In this document: piece by piece, positions 8,387-17,029 of the stretch | Numbering within the stretch: position 1 is the first letter of the stretch | How the letters are laid out: the number at the start of each line of letters is the position of its first letter | Assembly: GCF_003797945.1 (NCBI RefSeq) | Contig: NZ_RKKU01000008.1 | Coordinates: 62,001 to 126,000 of the forward strand | Source: Pseudomonas neustonica | GTDB lineage: Bacteria; Pseudomonadota; Gammaproteobacteria; Pseudomonadales; Pseudomonadaceae | Direction of reading: 5' to 3' | Length of the DNA: 64,000 bases | Notes under the pieces: model-generated | What the model saw: only the letters and a program-made list of their open reading frames with translations | Database searches by the model: none | Told to the model about the DNA's origin: nothing | Program-made: the position numbers and the translations under genes

Positions 8387-9718
8387 ATGTACAGATTACG
8401 GTCCCGATTGGCGCTATTTATATCACTAAGCTTATTGCCGGCTTTTTCAGCTTCCGCAGAAGCGCTCTCTTTGAATGATCGCGCCTTGGCGGCAGCCGAG
8501 CAGCTCAGCGACAAAGCCATTGCCTGGCGCCATGACATTCATCAGCATCCAGAGCTGGGTAATCAAGAGACGCGCACCGCGGCACTGGTTGCCGCGCATT
8601 TGAGCTCCCTGGGTATGGAAGTCGAGACTAACGTAGGTACAACTGGAGTAGTCGCATGGCTAAAGGGCGGCAAGCCCGGACCGGTGGTAGCCTTGCGTGC
8701 AGATATGGATGCGCTGCCAGTTAAAGAGGCAACCGCCCTGCCCTATGCATCGAATACACGGCAAATGTATCTCGGGAATGAGCAGGATGTAATGCATGCC
8801 TGCGGGCATGATGCGCATGTGGCGATTCTAATGGCTACTGCAGAAGCGCTTGCAGGGATGCGTGAAAGTCTGCCTGGGAGCGTGAAGTTTATCTTCCAGC
8901 CAGCTGAAGAAGGCCCCAGCGATTATGTTTACGATGGTGAGCGTTACTTTGGCGCGCGGCAGCTGGTTGCTGAAGGCGTTTTGCACGATCCCGCTGTGGA
9001 TGTCATTTTTGGCTTGCATGTGACCGCCGCCCTTCCGACCGGCATGATCGCGTACCGCAGCGGTCCGACTATGGCCAGCTCCGGCGACTTGCATATCAGG
9101 GTCAGGGGCAAACAAACCCATGGCGCCCAGCCATGGGACGGGGTTGATCCTGTACTCGCCAGCGCGCAGATAGTCACGGCGCTACAGGGCGTGGTAAGCC
9201 GTCAGACGGATATCATGCAGGCGCCCGCTGTGGTCAGCATAGGTACAATCAATGGCGGTACTCGGCACAACATCATCCCTGATGAGGTGACCATGAGCGG
9301 CACCGTGCGCACGTTCAATGACGCAGTGCAGGCGCAGGTCAATGAGCGCATCAAAAACACGGCCGAGCATGTTGCTGCCGCCTCAGGCGCGACTGCTGAG
9401 GTCAATATCGTGCAAAACTACGCGACAACGGTGAACGACCCAGAGCTGACTGCGCAAATGCTGCCTACCCTGCGGCGTGCGGCTTGGAATATTGCCGAAA
9501 CGCCCCTGGTGACCGGGTCTGAAGATTTCTCCTACTACGCCAAGGAAGTACCAGGGATGTTCTTTTTCCTCGGTGTCACCCCCACCGATAATCTAGGCAA
9601 GGCAGCACCAAACCATTCACCTGGTTTTTTGGTGGATGACCAAGCGTTGGTGACGGGTATCAAGGCGATGACGACGCTCACAACTGACTACCTGGAACAC
9701 GTGGCTCAGTCCCAGTAA
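8387..9718 (+). CDS. Exported M20 family amidohydrolase
   Basis: A 443-residue metallopeptidase of the M20/M40 amidohydrolase group (hippurate or IAA-amino-acid hydrolase-like). Residues 1-25 (MYRLRSRLALFISLSLLPAF, cut near ASA-EA) form a signal peptide, so the enzyme is periplasmic or exported. Metal-site motifs are visible: LRADMDALPV, MHACGHDAH, QPAEEGP, then FGLHV in the dimerisation-lid region and VTGSEDFSYYA near the end. These enzymes cleave amide bonds of N-acyl or N-aryl amino acids with two bound metals. I chose the ATG at 8387 because it begins the signal peptide and has AAGAGA upstream; a longer frame upstream only covers the tandem repeat. The substrate is unknown. Confidence 0.88.
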   Translation: MYRLRSRLALFISLSLLPAFSASAEALSLNDRALAAAEQLSDKAIAWRHDIHQHPELGNQETRTAALVAAHLSSLGMEVETNVGTTGVVAWLKGGKPGPVVALRADMDALPVKEATALPYASNTRQMYLGNEQDVMHACGHDAHVAILMATAEALAGMRESLPGSVKFIFQPAEEGPSDYVYDGERYFGARQLVAEGVLHDPAVDVIFGLHVTAALPTGMIAYRSGPTMASSGDLHIRVRGKQTHGAQPWDGVDPVLASAQIVTALQGVVSRQTDIMQAPAVVSIGTINGGTRHNIIPDEVTMSGTVRTFNDAVQAQVNERIKNTAEHVAAASGATAEVNIVQNYATTVNDPELTAQMLPTLRRAAWNIAETPLVTGSEDFSYYAKEVPGMFFFLGVTPTDNLGKAAPNHSPGFLVDDQALVTGIKAMTTLTTDYLEHVAQSQ

Positions 9719-9887
9719 GATTATTCGTGCGGCATGCAGGCGGGCCAGGCACAGTCGGCATTGCTTCACGTTACTCACACCACAGCAGAAGTCAGCTCAT
9801 CTGCAATATAGCGCTGCAACAACCGTATTAGCGAACTATCATAGGCAACAGGGGACATTCCATATTGCCATTATAAGTAGTCAGACT

Positions 9888-10666
9888 ATGCTCAACCGCC
9901 CAAGCGAGTCGCCGTTCAATTTGGGCCACGCCATATTCAGCAAAAAGAATACCTTGGCGTGGTTCGTGCTCGCAGTTGCCCTTTTGACTACGTTGCTGGC
10001 CTGGCAATATCTACACACGCGGGAACAGGCATCGGCCCAGCGTCAATTTGAGATAGTCACAAGCGATATTGCCTCATCAATACGCAAGCGGATGGTCGAT
10101 CACGAGCAGATTCTGCTTGGTGCCACCGGACTTATTGACGCCAGCGAAGTGGTCACCCGGCAAGAGTGGAAGCGACAAATAGAGCGCCTGCGTTTGGCTG
10201 AGCATTACCCCGGTATTATGGGAGTGGGTTATTCCGCCGTCATTGCGCCCGAAAATCTCGCTGCATTTGAAGCTGATGTGCAGGCTGAAGGCTTCCCCGG
10301 TTTCCGCGTTCACCCTGAGGGAGAACGCGCTCTTTACACTTCAATCCTGTTTCTTGAGCCCTTTTCTGGCCGAAACCTTGCCGCTTTCGGCTTTGATATG
10401 TACTCGGAGCCAACCCGACGCCAAGCAATGCAAGCGGCTGCAAGTAGCGGCCAAACTCGAGTAACAGGTGCCGTCAAACTGCTGCAAGAGACCCATGGTG
10501 AGGTTCAGGCAGGCATTCTTATGTACGTGCCTGTCTATACGTCAGAGCGCTCCTTGGCCACGGATTCATTGCGCAACTCGGCGCTTAAGGGCTTCGTTTA
10601 CAGCCCCTATCGCATGGGGGATTTGCTCGATGGCATACTCGGGGAGGAAAACGTTCGGATTGACTA
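9888..10666 (+). pseudogene. 5' fragment of a CHASE hybrid histidine kinase gene, cut by a transposon
   Basis: The fragment encodes about 259 residues: a membrane helix (LAWFVLAVALLTTLLAWQYL, about 25-45) and most of a CHASE sensor domain (about 75-259), ending RGFVYSP-like sequence FVYSPYRMGDLLDGILGEENVRID. The frame stops at TAG 10665-10667, formed by the last bases of the target site plus the first base of the transposon. The rest of the gene is at 28467-30246. Joining base 10666 to 28467 restores an uninterrupted frame of 853 codons including the stop (VRID-YRLTD across the joint). CHASE domains bind small ligands outside the cell. The fragment lacks all kinase parts, so it cannot signal alone. 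Confidence 0.93.
10662..10666. repeat. Target site duplication GACTA, left copy
   Basis: GACTA directly abuts the left inverted repeat and is repeated at 28462-28466 directly after the right inverted repeat. Five bases is the normal duplication length for Tn3-family transposition. Confidence 0.95.
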
Positions 10667-10701
10667 GAGGGTCCGACGGTATCCTGGAAAAATCCGCCAA
10701 A
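10667..10701 (+). repeat. Left terminal inverted repeat of the Tn3-family element
   Basis: The 35-bp end begins GAGGGTCCGACGGTATCC and ends TCCGCCAAA. It differs from the right end at positions 8, 14, 17 and 25 only. The tnpA stop is 78 bp inside it. Confidence 0.95.
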
Positions 10702-10778
10702 TCAACCCTAAGTGTCTGAATTTAAAGGGAATATCCGGGGGTGTTCGTTATCTGGCATTAAGCACCACCATTATCGGG

Positions 10779-13766
10779 CTAACTTATGATCTTGGCGTTA
10801 AAATTCAGGGGTTGGACCTTGCGTCTCAAATCCAGGGTGTAGTCGCCAAAGCGGTTGATATGGGCCGTGCGGTACGGCGATAGCCCGCCCAAAACCTCCT
10901 TGGTGAGGCCTTGCCCGTCGTCGGCAAATGTTTTTAATGCCTGCGTCATCTGTTCGACGTTGTGCAGTATGACCATGTTGGCTACCAGCTGATTGTATTT
11001 GACGACCTTGCGCTGCTCGTGCCGGATATTCTCCGCAATGATCCCCTGCCCACCGAAAAACAACCACTTGGTAAAGTTGTTAAATTCTTCACTCTTGTTA
11101 GTAGCTGAATGGATGGTCTCGCGCAGTTCAATTTCATCAATGTACCGCAGTAAGAACAGCGTTCGAACCACTTTCCCGAGCTCTCGGAAAGCGAAATACA
11201 GCTTGTTTTTACGGCTGTAAGTTCCGAGACGGCGAAGGATTGTGGAAGCGGTAATCTGCCCTTTCTTGATAGAGACGGCGACTCGGAGCATGTCGCGCAA
11301 ATGGGTTTCGATCAACTTGAAATTCACGTGCCCTGTAAACAGTGAATCGATATTTTGGTAACGGTATCGCTTATCGGGTCGGCACAGCGTCAGGTCTTGG
11401 ATGTTGCGGATGCGCGGCATCAGATTAATGCCCAGCAGATAGGCCAACCCGAACACAGGGTAGCTCTGCGCCTGAGTATCACCGTGCAGTGTATCGGGCT
11501 GGATGTCGGACTTATTACTCATCAGCCCGTCGAGGATGTAAACGGCTTCGTACACCCCGCAGGGAATAAAATGGCTAAACAGCGCAATGTAGGTGTCGGA
11601 TACGTGATAGTAACCAATGCCGCCGTAGCCCCCATAGCGGATGTGGTATTCGGAGAGCAGATTCTGCTCATAAAGATCCCACTTGGTACCGTCTGCCGAG
11701 ACGTGGCGGCCGGTACCCCAGTATTTTGGCAAGTCGAACTTGTTGTAGGCGTTCACCACCTGAACGATGGCTTTATCCAGTCGTTCCTCGGTTGCGTGTT
11801 TGAGGTTGAGCCAGGCTACTTGCCGCGAGCTGATGCCTTTGATGGAACGCGCTGTCTGTGTGGGCCCCAGGTTGCATCCATAGCAGAACAGGGTTGTGAT
11901 GAATCGCTTCTGGGCTTCGTTCAGGCGAGACTCGTTGCCCGACAAGGGCGTGAAGTTGCCGTGTAAATTGAGCCACTTTTCGGTATCGGTTAATACATCG
12001 ATGATGCTGGTCTGCGGAAGAGTTTGGGTGATGAGCTCGTCGAGCTTTTTCAATTCACTGGTGGGTAGTTCAGCCTTGTGTCGGCGTAACACCAGTCGCC
12101 CATTTTGGATGTCCGCGTGCAGGTTTTTCGGGAACCGTTCATCTACCCTCCGGGAGGCCTCTGTAAGCAGGTCTTTCAGATGGACGCAAAATGCCTTGGG
12201 CTCGCTCAGCGGTAACTCCACCTGCTGGGCGTACTCCTCAAGCTCCGCATCGAGTGTCTCATCATCAATCAGTTGCTCCCGATAATCATCAAATTGGGCA
12301 CTGTGTGGTATGTGAAGATCGCCCGATGACAGCTCCTGTTTGATATGGATCAGTATCCACAACTCCAGGTACTTGCGGTGCAATAGATCATAGTCACCCG
12401 ACTGTTCGGACTTAATGAGCACCAACTTTCGCCACTTCTCCGGCATCCAGCCGGGGTCAAAGGTTTCGCCCATGGTGTCGCTGGCAGCCGCGATTTTAAT
12501 GTACTCTGCACGGCTCGGCTGCAGAGAGCGAAAGAGCGTAAGCAACGCGTTTGAGCTGGTATCGTTGGAAGTGGATTTGAGTTCCAAAATGGTAAGGCAA
12601 TTGAACAAGAGTGCCCGCTTCTGGCGATAGGGTGCGAGCATAAAGGGAAAGTAATTGTTGCCGGAATAAGCCATGTGCTCGTTGCAGCGGTCGATCAGCG
12701 TACCGCTGTTTTCGCCAATGATGTCCTCAATCGAGGACAAGCGCTGTTGCTGAGAGGTGTCTTGTTCGTAGGCTGTCAGCACATCCTTAAAGGTCTCTAT
12801 CAACCGATCAACGTGTTTTTGGTGGTCCAGGAGGTATTGCTGTAACGCCGCCTGGGCGTGACTTTCCATGGCGCGAACCATACGGATGAGCAGTTCGGCC
12901 ACATCATCAAGCGCCTTGCTGTGTTGATTGCGCGTCAGGATGACCGCCAATGCATAACGTTTATTGAATTTCAGGTCGGCCATCTCGGTCGCGTTCAGCG
13001 CACGCGCCTCCAACGCCAGCTGCCGGTGTTTGACGATAGGTAACTTGATCGCAGGCATCTCTTCGCCAAGCGTCTGCAGCCAGTGCACATGCTGAAGATA
13101 GCTACGCACCTCCTTGTTGCCGGGGCGCTTCGGTTCGCGTTTGAGAATATGCCAGGCACTGTAGGTCTGGCCGTTCGGTGAGAGCAGCTCATTAATCTTC
13201 TGCTTCGCCTCGTCAGTAAGCTGGGAGGTGATGGCGCTAAAGCAGCGCTCGTTCACGTGGTTCCGTGCACGCCGTGCCGTACGTTTCAGAACGGTGAAAC
13301 CCGGCAACTCAAAACGATGGCGCACCAACTCTTCGAGCATGACGTTCACGATGTCCGCAAGCATTTCCTTGGTTTCCGCCGCATCCAGAGCAATCTCGTA
13401 AAGCCACTTATTGTCGGTGCCCGCCAAGGGCTTAACATCCAGGTAGGTCCGGATCTGCCTCAGGTGTCGGTGCTTGGCCCCGGATCGGTCGTACTGTAGG
13501 AGCTGCGTTTGGGTCGGAAGCTTTCTAAACTGACACTGGAGACCGACATGCTCAATGATTTCCCGTGGCACCGCCGCGAGGGACTGAAAATAGCCCAGGC
13601 GCTGAAAGAGCTTAAGATGAAGCAACAGACCCAATCGGGCCACCGGTGTTTTGGCCAGTCGACCCCAGAGCTGCTCAGTGTCGGACGGCGTATAGGATTC
13701 TTGCAGCTCTTTTTCGGTGATTTCGGATTTCAGCCGCGGGTAGGCTGTTTCGTGCAGGCTGCTCAT
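10779..13766 (-). CDS. tnpA: Tn3-family transposase
   Basis: A 995-residue transposase, the usual size for Tn3 family TnpA. The N-terminal part (about 1-170) is the DUF4158-type end-binding region; the C-terminal half is the DDE domain. Catalytic residues can be placed in SADGTKWD (Asp near 690), HGDTQAQ (Asp near 762) and NKSEEFNNF (Glu near 892). The frame is full length and undamaged. TnpA pairs the two 38-bp-class ends and inserts them replicatively, leaving a cointegrate that must be resolved by a recombinase. The gene reads toward the left end; the recombinase gene lies 18 bp upstream and is probably co-transcribed. Confidence 0.96.
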   Translation of the reverse strand: MSSLHETAYPRLKSEITEKELQESYTPSDTEQLWGRLAKTPVARLGLLLHLKLFQRLGYFQSLAAVPREIIEHVGLQCQFRKLPTQTQLLQYDRSGAKHRHLRQIRTYLDVKPLAGTDNKWLYEIALDAAETKEMLADIVNVMLEELVRHRFELPGFTVLKRTARRARNHVNERCFSAITSQLTDEAKQKINELLSPNGQTYSAWHILKREPKRPGNKEVRSYLQHVHWLQTLGEEMPAIKLPIVKHRQLALEARALNATEMADLKFNKRYALAVILTRNQHSKALDDVAELLIRMVRAMESHAQAALQQYLLDHQKHVDRLIETFKDVLTAYEQDTSQQQRLSSIEDIIGENSGTLIDRCNEHMAYSGNNYFPFMLAPYRQKRALLFNCLTILELKSTSNDTSSNALLTLFRSLQPSRAEYIKIAAASDTMGETFDPGWMPEKWRKLVLIKSEQSGDYDLLHRKYLELWILIHIKQELSSGDLHIPHSAQFDDYREQLIDDETLDAELEEYAQQVELPLSEPKAFCVHLKDLLTEASRRVDERFPKNLHADIQNGRLVLRRHKAELPTSELKKLDELITQTLPQTSIIDVLTDTEKWLNLHGNFTPLSGNESRLNEAQKRFITTLFCYGCNLGPTQTARSIKGISSRQVAWLNLKHATEERLDKAIVQVVNAYNKFDLPKYWGTGRHVSADGTKWDLYEQNLLSEYHIRYGGYGGIGYYHVSDTYIALFSHFIPCGVYEAVYILDGLMSNKSDIQPDTLHGDTQAQSYPVFGLAYLLGINLMPRIRNIQDLTLCRPDKRYRYQNIDSLFTGHVNFKLIETHLRDMLRVAVSIKKGQITASTILRRLGTYSRKNKLYFAFRELGKVVRTLFLLRYIDEIELRETIHSATNKSEEFNNFTKWLFFGGQGIIAENIRHEQRKVVKYNQLVANMVILHNVEQMTQALKTFADDGQGLTKEVLGGLSPYRTAHINRFGDYTLDLRRKVQPLNFNAKIIS

Positions 13767-13784
13767 GGCTCACGCTCGCTCCAG

Positions 13785-15026
13785 TTAGTCCCACGTCGTC
13801 CCAGTGGCAGGATTCATGATTGTCGCCTCGAGCATGCACTGGTGGTCATTGGCTAAGGCGTGCATTTGCGCGAGCAGCTCATCCAGAACCTCATCAAGGT
13901 GCTCCGGGCTGTCATGTGTGATTGTGATGTGATACTGCGTTCCTTGCTCATTGAGCCTGGCCATGGCCCAGTTGGCAAAGCACACGCGCTCGATAAGCTC
14001 ACGGACTTTCTTTATGCTGCGCACTTGGCTGTTATAGCGCTCCAACCGAAGGGTCACCTCCAGCAGTGTCGATTGCGCCAAAGAAGGAGCGGCCTGATGG
14101 CCTTCCAGGCTCTGCTCTATCCGATGCTGGGCGAACGGGTCAGGTGCATCGATGTAGCGCATTGCGGAATGAACGTCTCGCCATCCCACATACTCCATCA
14201 AAGACTTTGTGTCCCAGCGCTGGCCATTGGCCCAGCTCGCAAACCCTCGGCGCAAAGAGTGGCTGCTGAAAGCGTCTGAGCCCTCTATGCCTGCCGCTTG
14301 GCAACAGGATCTGACGATGGTGATGATACTGTTCGGATGCAGAGCTTCATTCGCAAGTTGGCCCCAACGGTTAATGGCCCGAAATACCGGCCCTTGCTTG
14401 ATCTGTGCCGCGTTAGTCCATTCCAAATAGGCTTCTACAGGACACAGTTGCCTGAGGGCCGGCGCTTTGAAGTAACGCCCTTGCCCGGAGCGGTCGCTTT
14501 TGGTGCGGGGCAGGTAAATCTCCATGCCCGAGCCAGGCTCCACCTGAATATGCTCCGCATGGAGCCGCCCCAACTCGTCGCTGCGAAAGGCCCGCCAAAA
14601 ACCGATCAGCATAAGTGCTTTGTTGCGAAGCGGTTGCAATGGCAACCGGTGTGTATCTTGTCGAGCAATCTGCTGGTCCAGGTGCGATACGATGGCCGTC
14701 AGCTGCACCAACTGGAGGGGTCTGGCCCGCTTTTCTGGGGCAGGGTGCAGTTCGGCAATGCCCTTGAGCACCTTTTTAACATGCGGTGCTTTGGTAGGAT
14801 CGGGAAAACCTTGCTCAAGGTGCCAGGCCGCCAGACCCGCCAGTCGTTGGCGCAGGGTGTTTAGTGAATGAGCGCGCGCGTGGTCAACCAGGTAACGTGC
14901 AACACTGTCGGCCGTGGCCGGCAGAAACCCGCCCCATTCGTCCTCAAAGTGGCGGACTGCTCCTTGGTAGGCTTTGCGAGTATTGGCGCGGGTGCCCGCG
15001 CGTATGTAGTGGTCAATGCTGCTCAT
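13785..15026 (-). CDS. Tyrosine recombinase with C-terminal extension, candidate cointegrate resolvase
   Basis: A 413-residue tyrosine site-specific recombinase. A SAM-like core-binding domain (about 1-105) is followed by a catalytic domain with Arg in FWRAFRSDELGRL (near 145), HSLRRGFASW (His and Arg near 256-259), the VGW pattern in place of GH, and the Tyr in HSAMRYID (near 290). About 115 residues follow the catalytic Tyr, much longer than usual, with a helical stretch (LLEVTLRLERYNSQVRSIKK) and an end rich in His and Glu. Tn3 elements of the Tn4430 and Tn4651 types resolve cointegrates with tyrosine recombinases, so this is the likely resolvase; no recognisable res site lies directly upstream. 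Confidence 0.85.
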   Translation of the reverse strand: MSSIDHYIRAGTRANTRKAYQGAVRHFEDEWGGFLPATADSVARYLVDHARAHSLNTLRQRLAGLAAWHLEQGFPDPTKAPHVKKVLKGIAELHPAPEKRARPLQLVQLTAIVSHLDQQIARQDTHRLPLQPLRNKALMLIGFWRAFRSDELGRLHAEHIQVEPGSGMEIYLPRTKSDRSGQGRYFKAPALRQLCPVEAYLEWTNAAQIKQGPVFRAINRWGQLANEALHPNSIITIVRSCCQAAGIEGSDAFSSHSLRRGFASWANGQRWDTKSLMEYVGWRDVHSAMRYIDAPDPFAQHRIEQSLEGHQAAPSLAQSTLLEVTLRLERYNSQVRSIKKVRELIERVCFANWAMARLNEQGTQYHITITHDSPEHLDEVLDELLAQMHALANDHQCMLEATIMNPATGTTWD

Positions 15027-15049
15027 GCCGACCTTTTAATTTTGGCGAA

Positions 15050-15484
15050 TTATGGACTTAGCGTCCCCAGTATTTCCAGAGCCGCGACGTCGAACGTATA
15101 GACGCCTTCAAACGCTTGGCCCCACTCGCGTGCTTGGCGCATGGCTTTATTCACAACGAGTGCGTCGGGAAAGTCAGCGCTCTTTTTCTTGCCACCGACC
15201 TTCACCGGCCGCGCCTTCTTATAGTCATTCAGAGCACGCCACACAGTCTGCCTATCCTCAAAGACAATGTTCGGCTCTGCAAACAGCGCACTGATCACGC
15301 CAGCAATGGCCTCGCGGTCAAGCTTGTAGCGCTTACCCGTTAGAACCCACATTGTCTCCACCAACACGACATCCGTCACCAGAGCGGGTACAGAGCCCGT
15401 GATCAGTGATACGGCCTTATGCGACTGAGCCTTATCGTCCAGCAGTAGGTAACGAAGCAGCACATTGGTATCAATGGCAATCAC
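15050..15484 (-). CDS. PIN-domain toxin (VapC type)
   Basis: A 144-residue PIN-domain protein, the usual VapC length. Acidic active-site residues are visible in IAIDTNVLLRYLL (Asp near 5), VVLVETMWVL (Glu near 44) and SADFPDALV (Asp near 105), with FDVAAL near the end. VapC toxins are Mg-dependent ribonucleases that cut tRNA or rRNA. Its start overlaps the stop of the antitoxin gene by four bases, the normal toxin-antitoxin arrangement. It sits between the recombinase and the metal cargo, so it may stabilise the element or its host replicon. Confidence 0.85.
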   Translation of the reverse strand: MIAIDTNVLLRYLLLDDKAQSHKAVSLITGSVPALVTDVVLVETMWVLTGKRYKLDREAIAGVISALFAEPNIVFEDRQTVWRALNDYKKARPVKVGGKKKSADFPDALVVNKAMRQAREWGQAFEGVYTFDVAALEILGTLSP

Positions 15485-15702
15485 GCACCGATACCGTTTT
15501 GGCGGGAATCGTCCTCACTCACCTGGCGATCCACACGGATGCCCTTGAGAATCCCGCGCGCGGCTCCTGAGACCTTTTTGATGATGGTAATGTGGCCATC
15601 GTTGTCCACGTAGCTGTCGTATTCATCACCAGGCTCAATGCCCGCCAGCCGACACTGATCCACAGGCAAGGTGATTTGTCGTTTTGAGCTGACTTTTGGC
15701 AT
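15481..15702 (-). CDS. AbrB/SpoVT-type antitoxin
   Basis: A 73-residue protein with a swapped-hairpin AbrB DNA-binding domain at the N-terminus (MPKVSSKRQITLPVDQCRLAGIEPGDEY has the conserved sequence S-x-K-x-Q-I-T-L-P and G-I-x-P-G-D) and a charged C-terminal tail that would wrap the PIN toxin. Antitoxins of this type bind both their toxin and their own promoter. A short inverted repeat (CTTTAC/GTAAAG) lies just upstream. Confidence 0.85.
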   Translation of the reverse strand: MPKVSSKRQITLPVDQCRLAGIEPGDEYDSYVDNDGHITIIKKVSGAARGILKGIRVDRQVSEDDSRQNGIGA

Positions 15703-15712
15703 GACTAGAACC

Positions 15713-15737
15713 CTTTACATTAATCAATAGAGTAAAG
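15713..15737 (-). promoter_or_regulatory. Candidate autoregulatory operator of the toxin-antitoxin pair
   Basis: CTTTAC at 15713-15718 and GTAAAG at 15732-15737 form an inverted repeat 11 bp upstream of the antitoxin start, where AbrB-type antitoxins usually bind. The arms are short, so this is a candidate only. Confidence 0.4.
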
Positions 15738-15823
15738 ACTACCGGCCTCTTTGCTTCAGGTCAAGAAGTAAAGGAAATGGCGCTGACCTCGATCTAAACC
15801 CTCAGACAGGGCGCACTCGCTCT

Positions 15824-15851
15824 ACAAAACCGATTGATCATCGGTTTTTGT
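15824..15851. promoter_or_regulatory. Inverted repeat upstream of the BlaI-like gene, candidate operator
   Basis: ACAAAACCGAT (15824-15834) is repeated in inverse as ATCGGTTTTTGT (15840-15851) with one extra T, around a 5-base centre. It lies 48 bp before the GTG start of the BlaI-like regulator, and could be its own operator. It does not match the classical TACA-N2-TGTA CopY box. Confidence 0.5.
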
Positions 15852-15899
15852 GCTTCTATACTCTAGCTCATCTTCTCACGACCCGTCGCCGGAAAACCT

Positions 15900-16319
15900 G
15901 TGACTCAAGACACCCCTGATAAACTTGCCATTCCACCATTAGGCACTCTCGAAGTAGCGGTGCTGGTACATCTGTGGCGAGTCCCGGAGGCGTCCTCCAA
16001 AGAGGTACATGCTGCCATTGGTGTGGCGCGCGGCATTTCAGTGAATACTGTGCAGTCCACATTGGAACGGCTGTATCGGAAAAAGCTGCTAAAGCGCTTC
16101 AAGGCTAGCCATGCATTCCGGTATGCCCCACAGATGGCCCGTGAGCAGCTGGTAGCCGGTCTGGTCAACGAGGTGCTCAGCCGCTTCGGCGGCGATACCG
16201 CTTCTTCGCTGGCGGCGTCCGTCGAAGCGGCGAATTGGCTGAACGAGGAAGCCTTGCATACGCTAGAGGCTGAACTTAAAAATATGCGTACGCGCGGCGA
16301 AGCTCTTCATGTGCGGTAG
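15900..16319 (+). CDS. BlaI/MecI/CopY-family transcriptional regulator
   Basis: A 139-residue protein with a winged helix of the BlaI/MecI/CopY (penicillinase repressor) family: LGTLEVAVLVHLWRVPEASSKEVHAAIG, then the recognition helix region ISVNTVQSTLERLYRKKLL. The C-terminal half would hold the dimerisation helices. BlaI and MecI are inactivated by proteolysis from a BlaR1 sensor, and CopY by metal; here no BlaR1-type protease gene is adjacent and no Cys-x-Cys metal motif is seen at the C-terminus, so the inducing signal is unclear. The start is GTG with weak upstream GGAAAA. It lies between the toxin-antitoxin pair and the metal genes, and is the only cargo regulator in the element. Confidence 0.8.
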   Translation: MTQDTPDKLAIPPLGTLEVAVLVHLWRVPEASSKEVHAAIGVARGISVNTVQSTLERLYRKKLLKRFKASHAFRYAPQMAREQLVAGLVNEVLSRFGGDTASSLAASVEAANWLNEEALHTLEAELKNMRTRGEALHVR

Positions 16320-16331
16320 CATTTTTTGACC

Positions 16332-16868
16332 TTACAGATGGCTCGACAGGATCCAAACACCGGCTCCGATTAGTGTCAGCCCGTCTAAGATCTCGGTCTT
16401 TTGGCCAATTAACGATCCAATTGCCCGTCCCAACATCACTCCAAGCGTAACCATAACGGTCGTCGCCAGACCAATCAGGGCCGCCGCAGTTCAGATGTTG
16501 ACGTTGATGAATGCCAGGCCAATACCTACAGCCATGGCATCCATGCTCGTGCCGATGGCTGTCAAAGAAACCTTGAGAAATGACTGCCTGGAGGGCTTCG
16601 ACACTTCTTCAGCGCTGGGTTTCAGGCCTTCATAAAGCATGTGCAGCCCTAGAGCAACCAATAGCGCAAACGCTATCCAGTGATCCCACGCCTCAACGTA
16701 AGTCGATGCCGATTTACCAAGCAACCAGCCGACTAAAGGTGTTGCTGCTTCAATTGACCCAAAGATAAGACCCATTCGCAGGGCTCCGCCCGCCCCTTTG
16801 CTGATCGCGGCGGCAAAGGCATCGGTGGACATCGCAAGGGTAAGCAAAAGGAGAGCAATCGGGTTCAT
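16332..16868 (-). pseudogene. mntP: Manganese exporter MntP, broken by one in-frame TGA
   Basis: The frame encodes a 178-residue MntP-like protein with six membrane helices if one internal stop (codon 126, TGA at 16491-16493) is read as Trp. The first 125 residues contain both copies of the Asp motif ([15 protein letters not shown] and [13 protein letters not shown]), and the part after the stop ([22 protein letters not shown]...) continues the family without any shift. A single TGG to TGA change explains this. MntP exports Mn2+. As it stands, the last two helices are lost and the gene is probably inactive. A sequencing error or a suppressor could also explain it. Confidence 0.85.
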
Positions 16869-16954
16869 GCGGTCTGCTCCGGCCGGGCGACTCGAGTCTA
16901 CGAAAGACCCACACGCCCGACTTCCGGCATGGAGCTATCGATGGTCTCGCCAAC

Positions 16955-16999
16955 CGAGAGGTGTTTGCACCATTGCGTCCCAAGGTCCACCACCTCTCG
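16955..16999. other. Hairpin-forming repeat in the mntP/czc divergent region
   Basis: CGAGAGGTG (16955-16963) and CACCTCTCG (16991-16999) are exact complements around a 27-base loop that itself holds GGTG-TTTG-CACC. It is 87 bp from the mntP start, so it could be a leader RNA structure or a protein-binding site. I could not match it to the yybP-ykoY manganese riboswitch by eye. Confidence 0.4.
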
Positions 17000-17029
17000 A
17001 GATTGGGGAAACCGAACAGAATGCGGGTT

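Noticed and set aside
11355-11966. A 203-codon frame on the plus strand inside tnpA
   Set aside because: Shadow of the transposase on the other strand; no motif or ribosome site.
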